Shown one piece after another: positions 10,005-19,561 of a stretch of 64,000 nt of DNA. The DNA is from Buttiauxella gaviniae (GTDB lineage: Bacteria > Pseudomonadota > Gammaproteobacteria > Enterobacterales > Enterobacteriaceae). Location of the stretch: assembly GCF_040786275.1 (NCBI RefSeq), contig NZ_JBFMVT010000002.1, positions 434,001 to 498,000 on the forward strand. Reading direction: 5' to 3'. A program made the position numbers and the translations under genes. Under the pieces are notes generated by a model that worked only from the letters and a program-made list of their open reading frames with translations, did not search any database and was not told the origin of the DNA. The number at the start of each line of letters is the position of its first letter. Position 1 is the first letter of the stretch.

Positions 10005-10060
10005 AATTTTATTTTTAAACCAGTAACCCTTACTCTTTTGCCAACACAAAGGAGAAGGTT

Positions 10061-11110
10061 ATGGCTACGTTATCAATTCCCACTCATCGTCATACATTGT
10101 GGCATTTCCTGCCGGGACTTGCGTTGGCAGGCGCTATTACGGCGCTGGCGCTTTGGTTGGGCAATATTCCTTCCGTAGCGGGTCTTGGCCTCGGGGCATT
10201 AACACTCGCGATTTTGTGCGGGATGGTAATTGGCAACACGGTTTACCCGAAAATCTGGCAGCACTGCGACGGCGGAGTGCTGTTCGCCAAACAGCATTTA
10301 CTGCGCCTTGGGATCATACTTTATGGCTTTCGACTGACGTTTTCACAAATTGCCGATGTCGGCGCCAGCGGCGTCATTATCGATATTCTGACGTTAACCA
10401 GTACTTTCGCCCTCGCCTGCTGGCTGGGTCAAAAAGTGTTTGGGCTGGATAAACAAACTAGCTGGTTGATTGGTGCCGGGAGCAGTATTTGCGGAGCAGC
10501 CGCCATTCTTGCAACCGAACCAGTCGTGAAAGCCGAAGCCAGTAAAGTGACGGTAGCGGTCGCAACGGTCGTGATTTTCGGTACCCTTGCCATCTTCATT
10601 TATCCCATGATTTATCCGTACGTAACACAGTGGTTCACACCGGAAACATTTGGGATTTACACCGGTTCAACCATGCATGAAGTGGCGCAAGTCGTTGCGG
10701 CGGGCCATGCGATTAGTCCTGAAACAGAGAACGCTGCGGTCATTGCAAAAATGCTGCGCGTCATGATGCTGGCCCCGTTCCTGATTTTCCTGGCGGCTCG
10801 GGTTAAACAGCTTGCTCCGGCAGGTCAGGCGCAAAAAAGTAAAATCACTATTCCTTGGTTTGCAGTGCTGTTTATTGTGGTGGCAATGTTTAACTCGTTC
10901 CACCTGCTGCCCGCCTCGGTTGTAAACGCCTTGATAACGCTGGATACTTTCTTGTTAGCCATGGCGATGGCGGCATTGGGTTTGACCACACACTTCAGCG
11001 CGCTGAAAAAAGCCGGTGTCCGCCCGCTGTTAATGGCGCTGGTGCTATTTATCTGGCTCATTGTCGGTGGCGGTGCGATTAACCTCGGTATCCACCATTT
11101 TATGGCCTGA
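10061..11110 (+). CDS. yeiH: YeiH, UPF0324 inner membrane protein (putative sulfate/sulfite exporter family)
   Basis: A 349-residue polytopic membrane protein of the UPF0324 (Cons_hypoth698) family with about ten hydrophobic segments. The family signature SSICGAAAILATEPVV is present around residues 145-160, as is TGSTMHEVAQVVAAG around 205. Members are often annotated as sulfate exporters, but the substrate is not established. AAAGGAGAAGGTT precedes the ATG at 10061. It is divergent to yeiE, likely its regulator, and ends before a strong terminator, so it forms a one-gene unit. Confidence 0.93.
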   Translation: MATLSIPTHRHTLWHFLPGLALAGAITALALWLGNIPSVAGLGLGALTLAILCGMVIGNTVYPKIWQHCDGGVLFAKQHLLRLGIILYGFRLTFSQIADVGASGVIIDILTLTSTFALACWLGQKVFGLDKQTSWLIGAGSSICGAAAILATEPVVKAEASKVTVAVATVVIFGTLAIFIYPMIYPYVTQWFTPETFGIYTGSTMHEVAQVVAAGHAISPETENAAVIAKMLRVMMLAPFLIFLAARVKQLAPAGQAQKSKITIPWFAVLFIVVAMFNSFHLLPASVVNALITLDTFLLAMAMAALGLTTHFSALKKAGVRPLLMALVLFIWLIVGGGAINLGIHHFMA

Positions 11111-11122
11111 TATTTCTTCGCT

Positions 11123-11160
11123 AACCCGCTATCATTAGCCGTTTCCCGATAGCGGGTTTT
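11123..11160 (+). terminator. Terminator after yeiH
   Basis: AACCCGCTATC pairs with GATAGCGGGTT and is followed by TTTT. It ends 17 bp before the nfo start, separating yeiH from nfo. Confidence 0.85.
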
Positions 11161-11176
11161 GACAGGAGAAAGAATA

Positions 11177-12034
11177 ATGAAATTTATTGGCGCACACGTC
11201 AGTGCCGCAGGTGGCCTGGAAAATGCCGCGATTCGCGCACACGAACTGGAAGCCACCGCTTTTGCCCTGTTCACCAAAAACCAGCGCCAGTGGCGTGCAG
11301 CCCCGCTGACCGAAGAAGTTATCACTCATTTCAAACGCGCCTGCGAAAAATATAACTACGGCCCGGGCCAAATCCTCCCTCACGACAGCTACCTGATTAA
11401 CCTGGGTCATCCGGTTGAAGAAGCGCTGGAAAAATCCCGCGACGCTTTTATTGATGAGATGGAACGCTGCATGCAGTTGGGTTTGACGCTGCTGAATTTC
11501 CACCCGGGCAGCCACCTTATGCAGATCCCAGAAGAAGAGTGCCTGGCGCGCATCGCCCAGTCGATAAACATTGCGCTGGATAAAACCGAAGGGGTAACGG
11601 CGGTGATTGAAAACACCGCAGGCCAGGGGAGTAATCTTGGCTTCCGCTTCGAGCATCTGGCCGCAATTATTGACGGCGTGGAAGATAAATCTCGCGTGGG
11701 TGTTTGCATTGATACTTGCCACGCGTTTGCCGCAGGTTATGACCTGCGAACTGAAACTGACTGCGAGAAAACCTTCGCTGAGTTTGAACGCATTGTTGGT
11801 TTCAAATATTTGCGCGGCATGCATCTTAATGACGCAAAAAGCGCCTTTGGTAGCCGTGTTGACCGCCATAACAGCCTTGGCGAAGGTAACATCGGCCATA
11901 CGCCATTCAGTTGGATTATGCGCGACAACCGTTTCGACGGTATTCCACTGATTCTGGAAACCACGAATCCAGATATTTGGGCCGAAGAGATTGCCTGGCT
12001 GAAGGCACAGCAGCACGAAGAAGCGGCTGCATAA
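11177..12034 (+). CDS. nfo: Endonuclease IV (Nfo), AP endonuclease
   Basis: Cuts DNA 5' to abasic sites and removes blocked 3' ends in base excision repair. The 285-residue TIM-barrel enzyme carries the three family signatures: the region around [21 protein letters not shown] and [31 protein letters not shown], which supply the trinuclear zinc ligands. Length equals E. coli Nfo. The start [13 protein letters not shown] is preceded by CAGGAGAAAGAATA; a slightly longer frame upstream is not supported. In E. coli nfo is under SoxRS control; no soxbox was identified here. Confidence 0.97.
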   Translation: MKFIGAHVSAAGGLENAAIRAHELEATAFALFTKNQRQWRAAPLTEEVITHFKRACEKYNYGPGQILPHDSYLINLGHPVEEALEKSRDAFIDEMERCMQLGLTLLNFHPGSHLMQIPEEECLARIAQSINIALDKTEGVTAVIENTAGQGSNLGFRFEHLAAIIDGVEDKSRVGVCIDTCHAFAAGYDLRTETDCEKTFAEFERIVGFKYLRGMHLNDAKSAFGSRVDRHNSLGEGNIGHTPFSWIMRDNRFDGIPLILETTNPDIWAEEIAWLKAQQHEEAAA

Positions 12035-12040
12035 GTAAAA

Positions 12041-12067
12041 AAGCTCCCTGCCAATGGCAGGGAGCTT
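12041..12067. terminator. Bidirectional terminator between nfo and fruA
   Basis: AAGCTCCCTGCC, AAT loop, GGCAGGGAGCTT is a perfect 12-bp stem with A/T-rich flanks, placed between the convergent nfo and fruA genes so that it can serve both. Confidence 0.85.
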
Positions 12068-12094
12068 AAAGGTATGGCGCTAACTGATTTGAAA

Positions 12095-13786
12095 TTAAGC
12101 TGCTTTTACCGCTAACTCAGTTTCTGAACGTTTCAGGAAGGCATAAGACAGACCCGCCAGCAATGTTCCCGCTACTATCGCAATCAGGTAACCCAGAACC
12201 GGGGTAATCGCCCCAGGGATCAGCAGTACAAACAAGCCGCCATGCGGAGCCATCAGTTTCGCGCCCACCGCCATGGAAATTGCGCCGGTCACCGCGCCAC
12301 CAACGATACAGCACGGCAGAACACGCATCGGATCACGCGCTGCGAAAGGAATTGCCCCTTCGGTGATAAAGCAAAGACCCAGTACCATTGCCGCTTTACC
12401 GCCTTCTTGCTGTGCTTTGTCGAATTTACGACGCGCAACCAGCGTTGCCAGACCCATCGCTAACGGTGGCACCATGCCTGCGGCCATAATCGCGGCCATC
12501 GGGGCATAAGTTTGCGTACTCAGTAAACCGACACCGAATGCGTACGCTGCTTTGTTCACCGGCCCGCCCATATCGGTACACATCATGCCGCCGAGGATTG
12601 CGCCCAGTAGTACTGCATTCGCGGTGCCCATGGTTTGCAGCCAGTGAGTCAAACCTTCGAGGATTTTCGCAACCGGCGTACCGATCAGGTAAATCATCGC
12701 CAGGCCAACCACCAGGCTTGAGAACAGTGGAATGATAAGGATCGGTTTCAACGCTTCCATACTGGCTGGCAATTTCAGCTTAGTGCTGATCATCTTCGCA
12801 ATGTAGCCTGCGAGGAAGCCCGCAATAATACCGCCGATAAAACCAGACCCCGTGCTTACCGCCAGCATACCGCCGATAAGACCCGGCGTCAGACCCGGAC
12901 GGTCAGCAATCGAGAAGGCAATGTAGCCCGCCAGAACCGGCACCATCAACGCAAAGGCTGAGCCCCCACCGATTTGCATCAGTGCGGCAGCAAGCGTACC
13001 CGGTTCTTTAAACGCTTCGATACCAAAAGCGAAGGAAAGTGCGATACACAAACCGCCCGCAACAACCATCGGCAACATGTAAGACACGCCGGTCAGCAGG
13101 TGGCGATAAGCGCCAGCGGACTCTTTTTTCCCTTCTTTGACAGCCGCAGTGCTCTGCCCTGCCGCTTCAAAAGGTGTTGCCTCAACTACCGCTTTATCCA
13201 GCTCCTGGGCGGTTTTCTTCAGCGCCAGACCGGTTGAAGTACGGTACATCGGCTTGCCAGCAAATTTCGCCAGATCCACTTCGATGTCCGCCGCCACAAT
13301 CACCAGATCGGCTTCGGCAACCTCTTCCGGGGTAATCGCGTTACCCGCCCCCACTGAACCACGGGTTTCAACTTTCACCCACCAGCCACGTTTTTTGGCT
13401 TCGGTTTCAATAGCTTCCGCCGCCATAAAGGTATGCGCAACCCCCGTTGGGCATGCGGTTACCGCGACAACGCGTTTAGGCCCTTTTGCCTGCGCAACAG
13501 GCGTCGCACTGACCGGAGCGGTATACGGTTTCGCTTTGTCTTTCGCTTCACCTAAAAACAGTTCCGGATGCTGAACTGCACGGTCAATATCACCCAGATA
13601 GACCTTTTTGCCATTCAGCGAGCTATCTGCCGGAATAGCGTTGCCCACAACGATAGCCATATCGGCATCATTTGGGTTGTCGATAATCTGCATATGCGCT
13701 TTAAGCGCGACGGCACCGAGCAGCGTTTTCGCGAGGTAAGCGCGAGCCTGGCCGAGTCCCGGTTCGATAATCAGCAGCGTTTTCAT
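12095..13786 (-). CDS. fruA: Fructose PTS enzyme IIBC (FruA)
   Basis: Membrane permease that takes up fructose while phosphorylating it to fructose 1-phosphate. The 563-residue protein has an N-terminal degenerate IIB' domain (1-85), a IIB domain with the phosphorylated Cys112 in AVTACPTGVAHTF, and a IIC membrane domain from about residue 230 with eight or more hydrophobic segments. It is the last gene of fruB-fruK-fruA, 16 bp after fruK. Control by Cra is expected from two operators upstream of fruB. Confidence 0.97.
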   Translation of the reverse strand: MKTLLIIEPGLGQARAYLAKTLLGAVALKAHMQIIDNPNDADMAIVVGNAIPADSSLNGKKVYLGDIDRAVQHPELFLGEAKDKAKPYTAPVSATPVAQAKGPKRVVAVTACPTGVAHTFMAAEAIETEAKKRGWWVKVETRGSVGAGNAITPEEVAEADLVIVAADIEVDLAKFAGKPMYRTSTGLALKKTAQELDKAVVEATPFEAAGQSTAAVKEGKKESAGAYRHLLTGVSYMLPMVVAGGLCIALSFAFGIEAFKEPGTLAAALMQIGGGSAFALMVPVLAGYIAFSIADRPGLTPGLIGGMLAVSTGSGFIGGIIAGFLAGYIAKMISTKLKLPASMEALKPILIIPLFSSLVVGLAMIYLIGTPVAKILEGLTHWLQTMGTANAVLLGAILGGMMCTDMGGPVNKAAYAFGVGLLSTQTYAPMAAIMAAGMVPPLAMGLATLVARRKFDKAQQEGGKAAMVLGLCFITEGAIPFAARDPMRVLPCCIVGGAVTGAISMAVGAKLMAPHGGLFVLLIPGAITPVLGYLIAIVAGTLLAGLSYAFLKRSETELAVKAA

Positions 13787-13802
13787 TGTTCCTCTCCTGC
13801 TG

Positions 13803-14741
13803 TCAGTTAAAAGGTTTCAAATCAACACGGGCCATCATGGCCGCCAGTTGAGTGCGATCGGTGATCCCGACGTTGCTCTGACTTACCGCCAGCGCCGCGA
13901 CTGCGGTTGCAAGGCGTAAGGTATGTTCGCTGGATTCACGCATTAACAGGCCGTAGATAAGCCCGCCCACCATGGAGTCGCCTGCACCCACGGTGCTGAC
14001 AACTTCACACGCCGGTGGTTTCGCAATCCATTCGCCGGAAGCGTTAACCCACAGCGCACCTTCTGCGCCCAGAGAAATCACTACATGAGCAATCCCCTGT
14101 TCACGCAGCGCGTGCGCAGCCTCGATTATGTCTTTCATATCTGGAAGCTTGCGGCCCGCCCAGATTTCCAGCTCTCGGCGGTTTGGTTTCACTAACCACG
14201 GTGCAGCTTTCAAGCCAGCGACTAACGCTTCGCGGCTGCTGTCGAAAATAATGCAAGGGCACTGGCTGCGCAGACGGGTCATCCAGTCGGTGAACGCTTC
14301 TGGTGAAACGCCTGCCGGTAAACTGCCGCTCACGCAGACCATATCAAACTGGCCAAGCCAGCTTAGGGAGTCGGCAACAAAACGGTCCCAGTCGGACTGT
14401 GTGACTTCGAAACCGGAGAAATTGAAATCGGTCACTTCCCCGTCTTTCTCGGTCAGTTTTACATTGATACGTGTGCGGCCCTGCACCACCTGGAAGCGGT
14501 TGGCGATACCTAATTCGCTGAACAGTTGTTGAAAACCGTCCTGGTTATCTTTACCGAGGAAACCACCCACGGTGACGTCAATACCTAAATCTTTCAGGAC
14601 TTTTGCAACGTTGATACCCTTACCCGCAGCATGCAGGCCAGTGGTGCGGACCAGGTTTACTTCACCCCGTTCAACTTCTGGCGTGTAACCGACGAGATCG
14701 TAAGCCGGGTTTAAGGTAATGGTTGCGACGCGACGACTCAT
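13803..14741 (-). CDS. fruK: 1-phosphofructokinase (FruK)
   Basis: Phosphorylates fructose 1-phosphate to fructose 1,6-bisphosphate, feeding PTS-imported fructose into glycolysis. The 312-residue PfkB/ribokinase-family protein has the signature [19 protein letters not shown] near residue 40 and the ATP/catalytic motif [18 protein letters not shown] with the base Asp near residue 256. Length equals E. coli FruK. Its ATG overlaps the fruB stop by four bases (ATGA), so translation is probably coupled. Confidence 0.97.
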   Translation of the reverse strand: MSRRVATITLNPAYDLVGYTPEVERGEVNLVRTTGLHAAGKGINVAKVLKDLGIDVTVGGFLGKDNQDGFQQLFSELGIANRFQVVQGRTRINVKLTEKDGEVTDFNFSGFEVTQSDWDRFVADSLSWLGQFDMVCVSGSLPAGVSPEAFTDWMTRLRSQCPCIIFDSSREALVAGLKAAPWLVKPNRRELEIWAGRKLPDMKDIIEAAHALREQGIAHVVISLGAEGALWVNASGEWIAKPPACEVVSTVGAGDSMVGGLIYGLLMRESSEHTLRLATAVAALAVSQSNVGITDRTQLAAMMARVDLKPFN

Positions 14742-15871
14742 GCTGCCCCCTCGCCAAGACCGGCTGCAACAGCTTCACCAATGGCTTTCAGCGCAAGTTC
14801 AGCGTCATCACCTTGTGCGGTAAAGCGCAGGTGGTGGCCTTTCTTCACGCCCAGCGCCACGACTTTCATCAGGCTGCGCCCATTGGCCGGTTTGCCGGTG
14901 CCATCAAGGTTTGTCACGGTAATCTCACTATTAAATTGTTTGATGGTGTTAACCAGCACAGTCCCGGGACGTGCGTGTAAACCATGTTCATTGCGGATCT
15001 GGAACTCAGCGCTCAGGGTATTTTGTGCGGGAGCCACATCGCTGGTCAGCAACGTCAGCAGCGCTGGCGCATCGGCGTTCAGCAAGCTTTCAGCCGTCTT
15101 GTTAATCAACATATCGCTCAGGCGATTAAGCACCTGTAGAGGTTGGTCGTCGGCCACAGCAACCGTCATCAACAGTGATACCGGTTGGCCTTCAGTCTCA
15201 AAGGTCGCAGCGGGACGGCTGATAGCCACTGCGCTTGCGAGGTTGCCTTCAGGGCTGTCATTGAGCCAGATACCCTGCCCAAGATAGAGCGGCTTGCTGG
15301 AAACGACATTGCTGACAAAGGCCGCATCTGCCGCCCCCGCCTGTTTGATACGCCCGGCATTCAATGCCTGCAACGTCATCAGGTCAGTAGCGGTAACATC
15401 CAGCGCCAGTAACGAGTTATCAAACAGCAAGGAGGCGGATTGTTTCTCCCCCATCAATAGCGCGCGAAGCTCTTCTGCTGATGTTGCCGTTTTGAGTTGT
15501 TCAGCGACGTTGTCGTCACTGAGCACATGCGTCAGCTGACGCAGCAAACCAAGGTGCTCATCGGAACTTGCTGCAATACCGATTGCCACATAGGCGGTTT
15601 GGCCTTCGCCCCACTCGATGCCCTGCGGAAACTGGAACACCTGAACGCCAGTTTTCAGCACTAAATCGCGGGTATCGGTGGTGCCGTGTGGAATCGCAAT
15701 ACCGTTGCCAAGATAAGTCGAAGTTTGCAGCTCACGCGCCAGCATACCTTCAACGTAGCCAATGCTGACGTTCCCAGCCTGCGCGAGTGCAGCGGCAACC
15801 TGACGTATGGCTTCTTCTTTATTTCCGGCGCTTGCCCCCGGATGAATGTCCTGCACAGATAACTGGAACAT
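14738..15871 (-). CDS. fruB: Fructose PTS IIA-HPr fusion (FruB, diphosphoryl transfer protein)
   Basis: Passes phosphate from enzyme I to FruA. The 377-residue protein has an N-terminal IIA domain with phosphorylated His62 in [12 protein letters not shown], a central linker domain, and a C-terminal HPr-like (FPr) domain from about residue 285 with the active His in [15 protein letters not shown]. It is one residue longer than E. coli FruB. It is the first gene of fruBKA, and AAGAGAGGAGATCC precedes its ATG. Two Cra sites lie upstream. Confidence 0.96.
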   Translation of the reverse strand: MFQLSVQDIHPGASAGNKEEAIRQVAAALAQAGNVSIGYVEGMLARELQTSTYLGNGIAIPHGTTDTRDLVLKTGVQVFQFPQGIEWGEGQTAYVAIGIAASSDEHLGLLRQLTHVLSDDNVAEQLKTATSAEELRALLMGEKQSASLLFDNSLLALDVTATDLMTLQALNAGRIKQAGAADAAFVSNVVSSKPLYLGQGIWLNDSPEGNLASAVAISRPAATFETEGQPVSLLMTVAVADDQPLQVLNRLSDMLINKTAESLLNADAPALLTLLTSDVAPAQNTLSAEFQIRNEHGLHARPGTVLVNTIKQFNSEITVTNLDGTGKPANGRSLMKVVALGVKKGHHLRFTAQGDDAELALKAIGEAVAAGLGEGAA

Positions 15872-15887
15872 GGATCTCCTCTCTTGC

Positions 15888-15904
15888 TGAATTGAAACGA
15901 TTCA
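15888..15904. promoter_or_regulatory. Cra (FruR) operator proximal to fruB
   Basis: TGAATTGAAACGATTCA, read in reverse TGAATCGTTTCAATTCA, matches the Cra consensus TGAAACGTTTCA-type site as found before E. coli fruB. It lies 17 bp upstream of the fruB start. Confidence 0.8.
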
Positions 15905-15956
15905 GCCGCTATGAGAAAAAATGCGCCATCCCACTCCTGATACTAAATAAGACGAC

Positions 15957-15975
15957 GCTGAAACGTTTCAATCAG
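15957..15975. promoter_or_regulatory. Cra (FruR) operator distal to fruB
   Basis: GCTGAAACGTTTCAATCAG contains the perfect palindrome TGAAACGTTTCA, the core of the Cra consensus. With the proximal site it should mediate repression relieved by fructose 1-phosphate. Confidence 0.88.
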
Positions 15976-16241
15976 TGTGGAGATTCCCCACGATTCAGGC
16001 AAGAGATGTTGTGATTTCGTTATCGGAATTTAGAGGTTACGCACATTTTCAGCGCTAATCACGTGGAAAAAGTTAGCAACATCACTGTACCTTCAGCACC
16101 CCATTTATTAACTTCAGCTTTTGCTGAACAACATAAGGAACGGCGTTTTAGCTTTCCGTGTCGCTTTTGATTTGAACAACTATTTATTTACGAACAAGGC
16201 GCGTAAACTCCGCGCGTTCATTGATTAGCGACGCAGAGAGC
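15976..16241. other. fruB-setB divergent intergenic region
   Basis: Beyond the two Cra sites this 266-bp stretch holds a short inverted repeat TTCAGC-TTTT-GCTGAA (16113-16128). I see no open reading frame with a ribosome site and no clear terminator. Promoters for setB must lie here but were not resolved. Confidence 0.5.
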
Positions 16242-17423
16242 ATGCAAAACTCCCCCATAGCAGCAACCCGTAAGCCCCTTGATTTAACATCTTCTGCCTT
16301 TTTGATTGTAGCTTTTTTAACCGGAATTGCGGGCGCATTACAAACGCCCACGCTGAGCCTGTTTCTGACAGAAGAAGTTCATGCCCGCCCCGCGATGGTT
16401 GGCTTCTTTTTCACCGGCAGCGCAATCATCGGGATTTTGGTTAGCCAGTTTCTTGCGGGCCGTTCAGATCGCAAAGGCGATCGCAAATCGCTTATTTTTG
16501 TATGCTGCTTATTGGGCGCTTTAGCCTGCGTGCTGTTCGCCTGGAACCGTAACTATTTTGTGTTGCTGTTCGTCGGCGTTTTCCTCAGCAGCTTCGGCTC
16601 CACCGCTAACCCGCAAATGTTTGCTCTGGCGCGCGAACACGCTGACCGCACGGGCCGTGAAGCGGTGATGTTCAGCTCAATTTTGCGTGCTCAGGTTTCG
16701 CTTGCCTGGGTCATTGGGCCACCTATCGCCTATGCCCTGGCTCTGGGTTTTGGCTTTACCACCATGTATCTCAGCGCCGCTTTTGCGTTTGTGGTTTGCA
16801 GCGTCATGGTGCGAATGCTGTTGCCGTCCATGCGTAAAGAGGTGGTGACGAAAACGACCACGCTTGAAGCGCCACGACGCAACCGCCGCGACGCGCTGCT
16901 GCTGTTTGTCGCCTGCACCATGATGTGGGGATGCAATAGCCTCTACATCATTAATATGCCGCTTTACATCATCAATGAGTTACATCTGCCTGAGAAACTG
17001 GCGGGCGTGATGATGGGAACGGCTGCCGGCCTTGAAATCCCAACGATGCTCATCGCGGGCTATTACGCTAAACGCTTTGGGAAACGTTTTCTGATGCGGA
17101 TCGCGGCGGTAGCGGGTTTGCTGTTCTACATTGGGATGCTGACGCTGCATAACGAATTCATGCTGCTAGGTCTGCAACTGCTGAACGCAATTTTCATCGG
17201 CATTCTGGCAGGTATCGGCATGTTATATTTTCAGGATTTAATGCCGGGTCAGGCGGGGGCGGCGACCACGCTGTATACTAATACCACGCGTGTTGGCTGG
17301 ATTATTGCCGGGTCAATGGCTGGTGTGGTGGCTGAAATCTGGAACTACCACACCGTGTTTTATATCGCGCTGGGCATGATTGCCATCACGGCTTATTGCA
17401 TGGCGCGCATTAAAGATATTTAA
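16242..17423 (+). CDS. setB: Sugar efflux transporter SetB
   Basis: MFS exporter of the SET family; E. coli SetB exports lactose and glucose in vitro, and its physiological role is unclear. The 393-residue protein has twelve hydrophobic segments, with the MFS motif between TM2 and TM3 ([15 protein letters not shown]). The start [11 protein letters not shown] is chosen by match to E. coli SetB and the purine-rich CAGAGAG before it; seven upstream codons are dropped. Its last bases overlap the end of the convergent yeiW by four. Confidence 0.93.
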   Translation: MQNSPIAATRKPLDLTSSAFLIVAFLTGIAGALQTPTLSLFLTEEVHARPAMVGFFFTGSAIIGILVSQFLAGRSDRKGDRKSLIFVCCLLGALACVLFAWNRNYFVLLFVGVFLSSFGSTANPQMFALAREHADRTGREAVMFSSILRAQVSLAWVIGPPIAYALALGFGFTTMYLSAAFAFVVCSVMVRMLLPSMRKEVVTKTTTLEAPRRNRRDALLLFVACTMMWGCNSLYIINMPLYIINELHLPEKLAGVMMGTAAGLEIPTMLIAGYYAKRFGKRFLMRIAAVAGLLFYIGMLTLHNEFMLLGLQLLNAIFIGILAGIGMLYFQDLMPGQAGAATTLYTNTTRVGWIIAGSMAGVVAEIWNYHTVFYIALGMIAITAYCMARIKDI

Positions 17424-17674
17424 GGCGCTGTCGCGGCCTCAAGATAAATAAGGTAATCCATGGCCTGCTGGCGATTTGTGCCACACATTTCGCGGCTGGC
17501 CTGTAAGCTCGCGCAAACCTTCGGGCGCAACGGTGAAGTGAAAATCTTGCACATGAAGTCATCAGCAAGTTGAACGCATCGCGTATTCGCCGGTTTGCCA
17601 TTGGGCATGCCAGGGATCGGGCTTGATACAGAAGGCGCGGTGCAACACGCGCCGCAATCGGGACGGCAGTCCAT
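17420..17674 (-). CDS. yeiW: YeiW, small cysteine-cluster protein of the YkgJ/UPF0153 type
   Basis: An 84-residue protein beginning [15 protein letters not shown] and containing further Cys at CVQL, MCKIF, KVCASL and MCGT. The CxxxCxxCC pattern is that of the YkgJ family, thought to bind a metal or iron-sulfur centre; the function is unknown. The start follows E. coli YeiW (84 residues) and has GGAG eight bases upstream; the open frame extends 21 codons further without support. It is convergent with setB, overlapping by four bases. Confidence 0.85.
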   Translation of the reverse strand: MDCRPDCGACCTAPSVSSPIPGMPNGKPANTRCVQLADDFMCKIFTSPLRPKVCASLQASREMCGTNRQQAMDYLIYLEAATAP

Positions 17675-17831
17675 CAGCAATGCTCCGGTGGGCTGACAAG
17701 GATCTGGACTGTAGCAGTAGCGACGCGGCTTTACCATGTCGATTTACCCATTAAATCCGCTTGCCTGAACTGCGCCTCGCGAGTAATTTGTCGCAATATT
17801 TTCGCTCCTCAATTTTTTACAGGAAACATCG

Positions 17832-18404
17832 ATGGCAAGAGCTAACGAAGTCAAAAAAGGTATGGTACTGAATTACAATGGCAAACTGCTGATTGTTAAA
17901 GATATTGATATTCAGGCACCGAGCGCTCGCGGCGCTGCAACGCTTTATAAAATGCGTTTTTCTGATGTCCGTACCGGCCAGAAAGTTGAAGAGCGCTTTA
18001 AAGGTGACGATATTGTCGACACCATTACTCTGACCCGCCGTTACGTTGACTTCTCGTACATCGATGGCAACGAATACGTGTTCATGGATAAAGAAGATTA
18101 CACCCCGTATATCTTCACCAAAGATCAGATTGAAGAAGAGCTGCAATTCATTCCTGAAGGCGGCATGCCAGACATGCAGGTTCTGACCTGGGATGGCCAA
18201 CTGCTGGCGCTTGAATTGCCGCAGACGGTAGATCTGGAAATTATTGAAACGGCTCCAGGCATTAAAGGTGCTTCTGCAAGCTCCCGTACTAAGCCTGCAA
18301 CCCTTTCCACAGGTCTGGTGATTCAGGTTCCAGAATATATGGTTAGCGGTGAGAAGATCCGTATCCATATCGCTGAAAAGCGTTCTATGGGTCGTGCCGA
18401 CTAA
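17832..18404 (+). CDS. efpL: Elongation factor P-like protein EfpL (YeiP)
   Basis: A translation factor that relieves ribosome stalling at XPP and some other motifs. The 190-residue protein has the three EF-P beta-barrel domains: KOW-like N domain, central OB domain and C-terminal OB domain ending [14 protein letters not shown]. The loop [10 protein letters not shown] places Arg33 at the tip where EF-P carries its modified Lys, the mark of the EfpL subfamily, which is not post-translationally modified. ACAGGAAACATCG precedes the ATG. A terminator follows at 18447. Confidence 0.96.
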   Translation: MARANEVKKGMVLNYNGKLLIVKDIDIQAPSARGAATLYKMRFSDVRTGQKVEERFKGDDIVDTITLTRRYVDFSYIDGNEYVFMDKEDYTPYIFTKDQIEEELQFIPEGGMPDMQVLTWDGQLLALELPQTVDLEIIETAPGIKGASASSRTKPATLSTGLVIQVPEYMVSGEKIRIHIAEKRSMGRAD

Positions 18405-18446
18405 GAAACCTAAACGTACCTATACGGTACGTTGCAAATGGGTACC

Positions 18447-18476
18447 GAACCTCACGCTTTTGTGGGGTTCTTTTTT
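18447..18476 (+). terminator. Terminator after efpL
   Basis: GAACCTCAC, GCTTT loop, GTGGGGTTC (one G-T pair) followed by TTTTTT. A second small hairpin, CGTACC-TATA-CGGTACG type, lies just before it at 18415-18431. Confidence 0.88.
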
Positions 18477-18761
18477 ATCTATACCTTCCTGAATATTCTT
18501 TTATTTCTGCATTAATCCTTCTGCAAAATATTCATATTATGTATGTATTTCTTTAATATATAAATAAAAACACTTTATCTCATTTCTTGAAAAAACCGAC
18601 ACAGTGATCCTTGTCTATTTATTCTTCTTTTTTTTGCCACAAGTTTCATTCCATGGCAAAACTAAAAAGGTTTCAATCTTCGCGCTTAAATAAAATCAGC
18701 AGCGTCACCAGGGAACCACACCTTATTTAACCCCACCATTATTTTGAATGATGGAGGTTAG
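18477..18761. other. AT-rich region upstream of the KdgM-type porin
   Basis: About 285 bp rich in A/T with no open reading frame that has a ribosome site. It contains isolated GTTTCA-type half sites (near 18643 and 18671) reminiscent of KdgR sites, but no convincing full palindrome. A hairpin of AACC/CCAT against ATGG/AGGTT forms at 18729-18759. The composition contrasts with the neighbouring core genes. Confidence 0.5.
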
Positions 18762-18783
18762 ATTGGATTTTATCCGATTTTTT
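18762..18783 (+). terminator. Attenuator-like hairpin directly before the porin gene
   Basis: ATTGGAT, TTT loop, ATCCGAT forms a 7-bp stem (one T-G pair) followed by six T. It ends 16 bp before the ATG of the porin and just ahead of its Shine-Dalgarno AAAGGG. It could stop transcription in the leader, but no competing structure was demonstrated. Confidence 0.4.
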
Positions 18784-18799
18784 CTTTAAAGGGATTACC

Positions 18800-19480
18800 A
18801 TGAAATATGGATATGCTTTATTACTCGTTCCATTATTAACAGCAACCGCTCACGCGGGATATGTTGATTATCGACATGAGTATTATGATGATGGCCGAAA
18901 TTATGACCGTGTTTATATGTCTCACCGCTTCGGTACAGGGTTTGGTGTGGCGGTGGAGGCGGTCTCACGCTCCAACGACGCACAATCTAATGATGCCCTC
19001 AATAACATGGAGAGTAACAGCAATGAGTACACAGCGAGTTACCAGTTTGAGTGGCAGAGCCTCATCTGGCAGCCCGGTATCGCCGTAGAGACGGGGGATG
19101 ATATGACCCTCTACAAACCTTATATTCGGGTGCAATATAATATAGATGACAGTTGGTGGACCGCCTTCCGTTACCGCTTTGAGTATGCACGGCGCAATAG
19201 CGATGGTAAAGATGACCGCATGGTTTACCGTCCGGAAGTATGGCTAGGTTATAATATCAGTGACTGGATGTTTGAACTGAATGGGATTTATAAAATTGCC
19301 GATAACGAGGATTTGTACAATAACAAAAAAGAAGACTATGAATATAATTTCCGTATCGCCTATAAAATAGGTTCCTGGGTTCCTTTTGTTGAAGTGGGAA
19401 ATGTTTCCTCTGGTTATAACACGGCGACAACATCAGATCGTCAAACCCGTTATCGTATAGGGCTAGGCTATAACTTCTGA
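18800..19480 (+). CDS. KdgM/NanC-family oligogalacturonate-type porin
   Basis: A 226-residue outer membrane porin of the KdgM family, which forms 12-stranded barrels for acidic oligosaccharides such as oligogalacturonates. A signal peptide (MKYGYALLLVPLLTATAHA, cleaved before GYVDYRHEY) is followed by alternating aromatic strands (VYMSHRFGTGFGVAVEA, YKPYIRVQYNIDDSWWTAFRYRFE) and a C-terminal strand ending in Phe (RYRIGLGYNF). AAAGGGATTACC precedes the ATG. The gene is next to uxuA, so hexuronate oligomers are the likely cargo, though NanC-like sialic acid specificity cannot be excluded. It is absent from this position in E. coli. Confidence 0.88.
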   Translation: MKYGYALLLVPLLTATAHAGYVDYRHEYYDDGRNYDRVYMSHRFGTGFGVAVEAVSRSNDAQSNDALNNMESNSNEYTASYQFEWQSLIWQPGIAVETGDDMTLYKPYIRVQYNIDDSWWTAFRYRFEYARRNSDGKDDRMVYRPEVWLGYNISDWMFELNGIYKIADNEDLYNNKKEDYEYNFRIAYKIGSWVPFVEVGNVSSGYNTATTSDRQTRYRIGLGYNF

Positions 19481-19520
19481 GCGTAAATTATAATAATTAA
19501 AACACGAATGTACCGATAAT

Positions 19521-19546
19521 AAAAACGCGCCATGAGGCGCGTTTTT
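19521..19546. terminator. Bidirectional terminator between the porin gene and uxuA
   Basis: AAAAACGCGCC, ATGA loop, GGCGCGTTTTT is a perfect stem with T-runs on both strands, between convergent genes. Confidence 0.9.
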
Positions 19547-19561
19547 AAATGAATATTCAGC

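Noticed and set aside
11135-12016. 293-codon frame antisense to nfo
   Set aside because: It mirrors the nfo coding sequence, has no recognisable domain or ribosome site, and nfo itself is clearly real.
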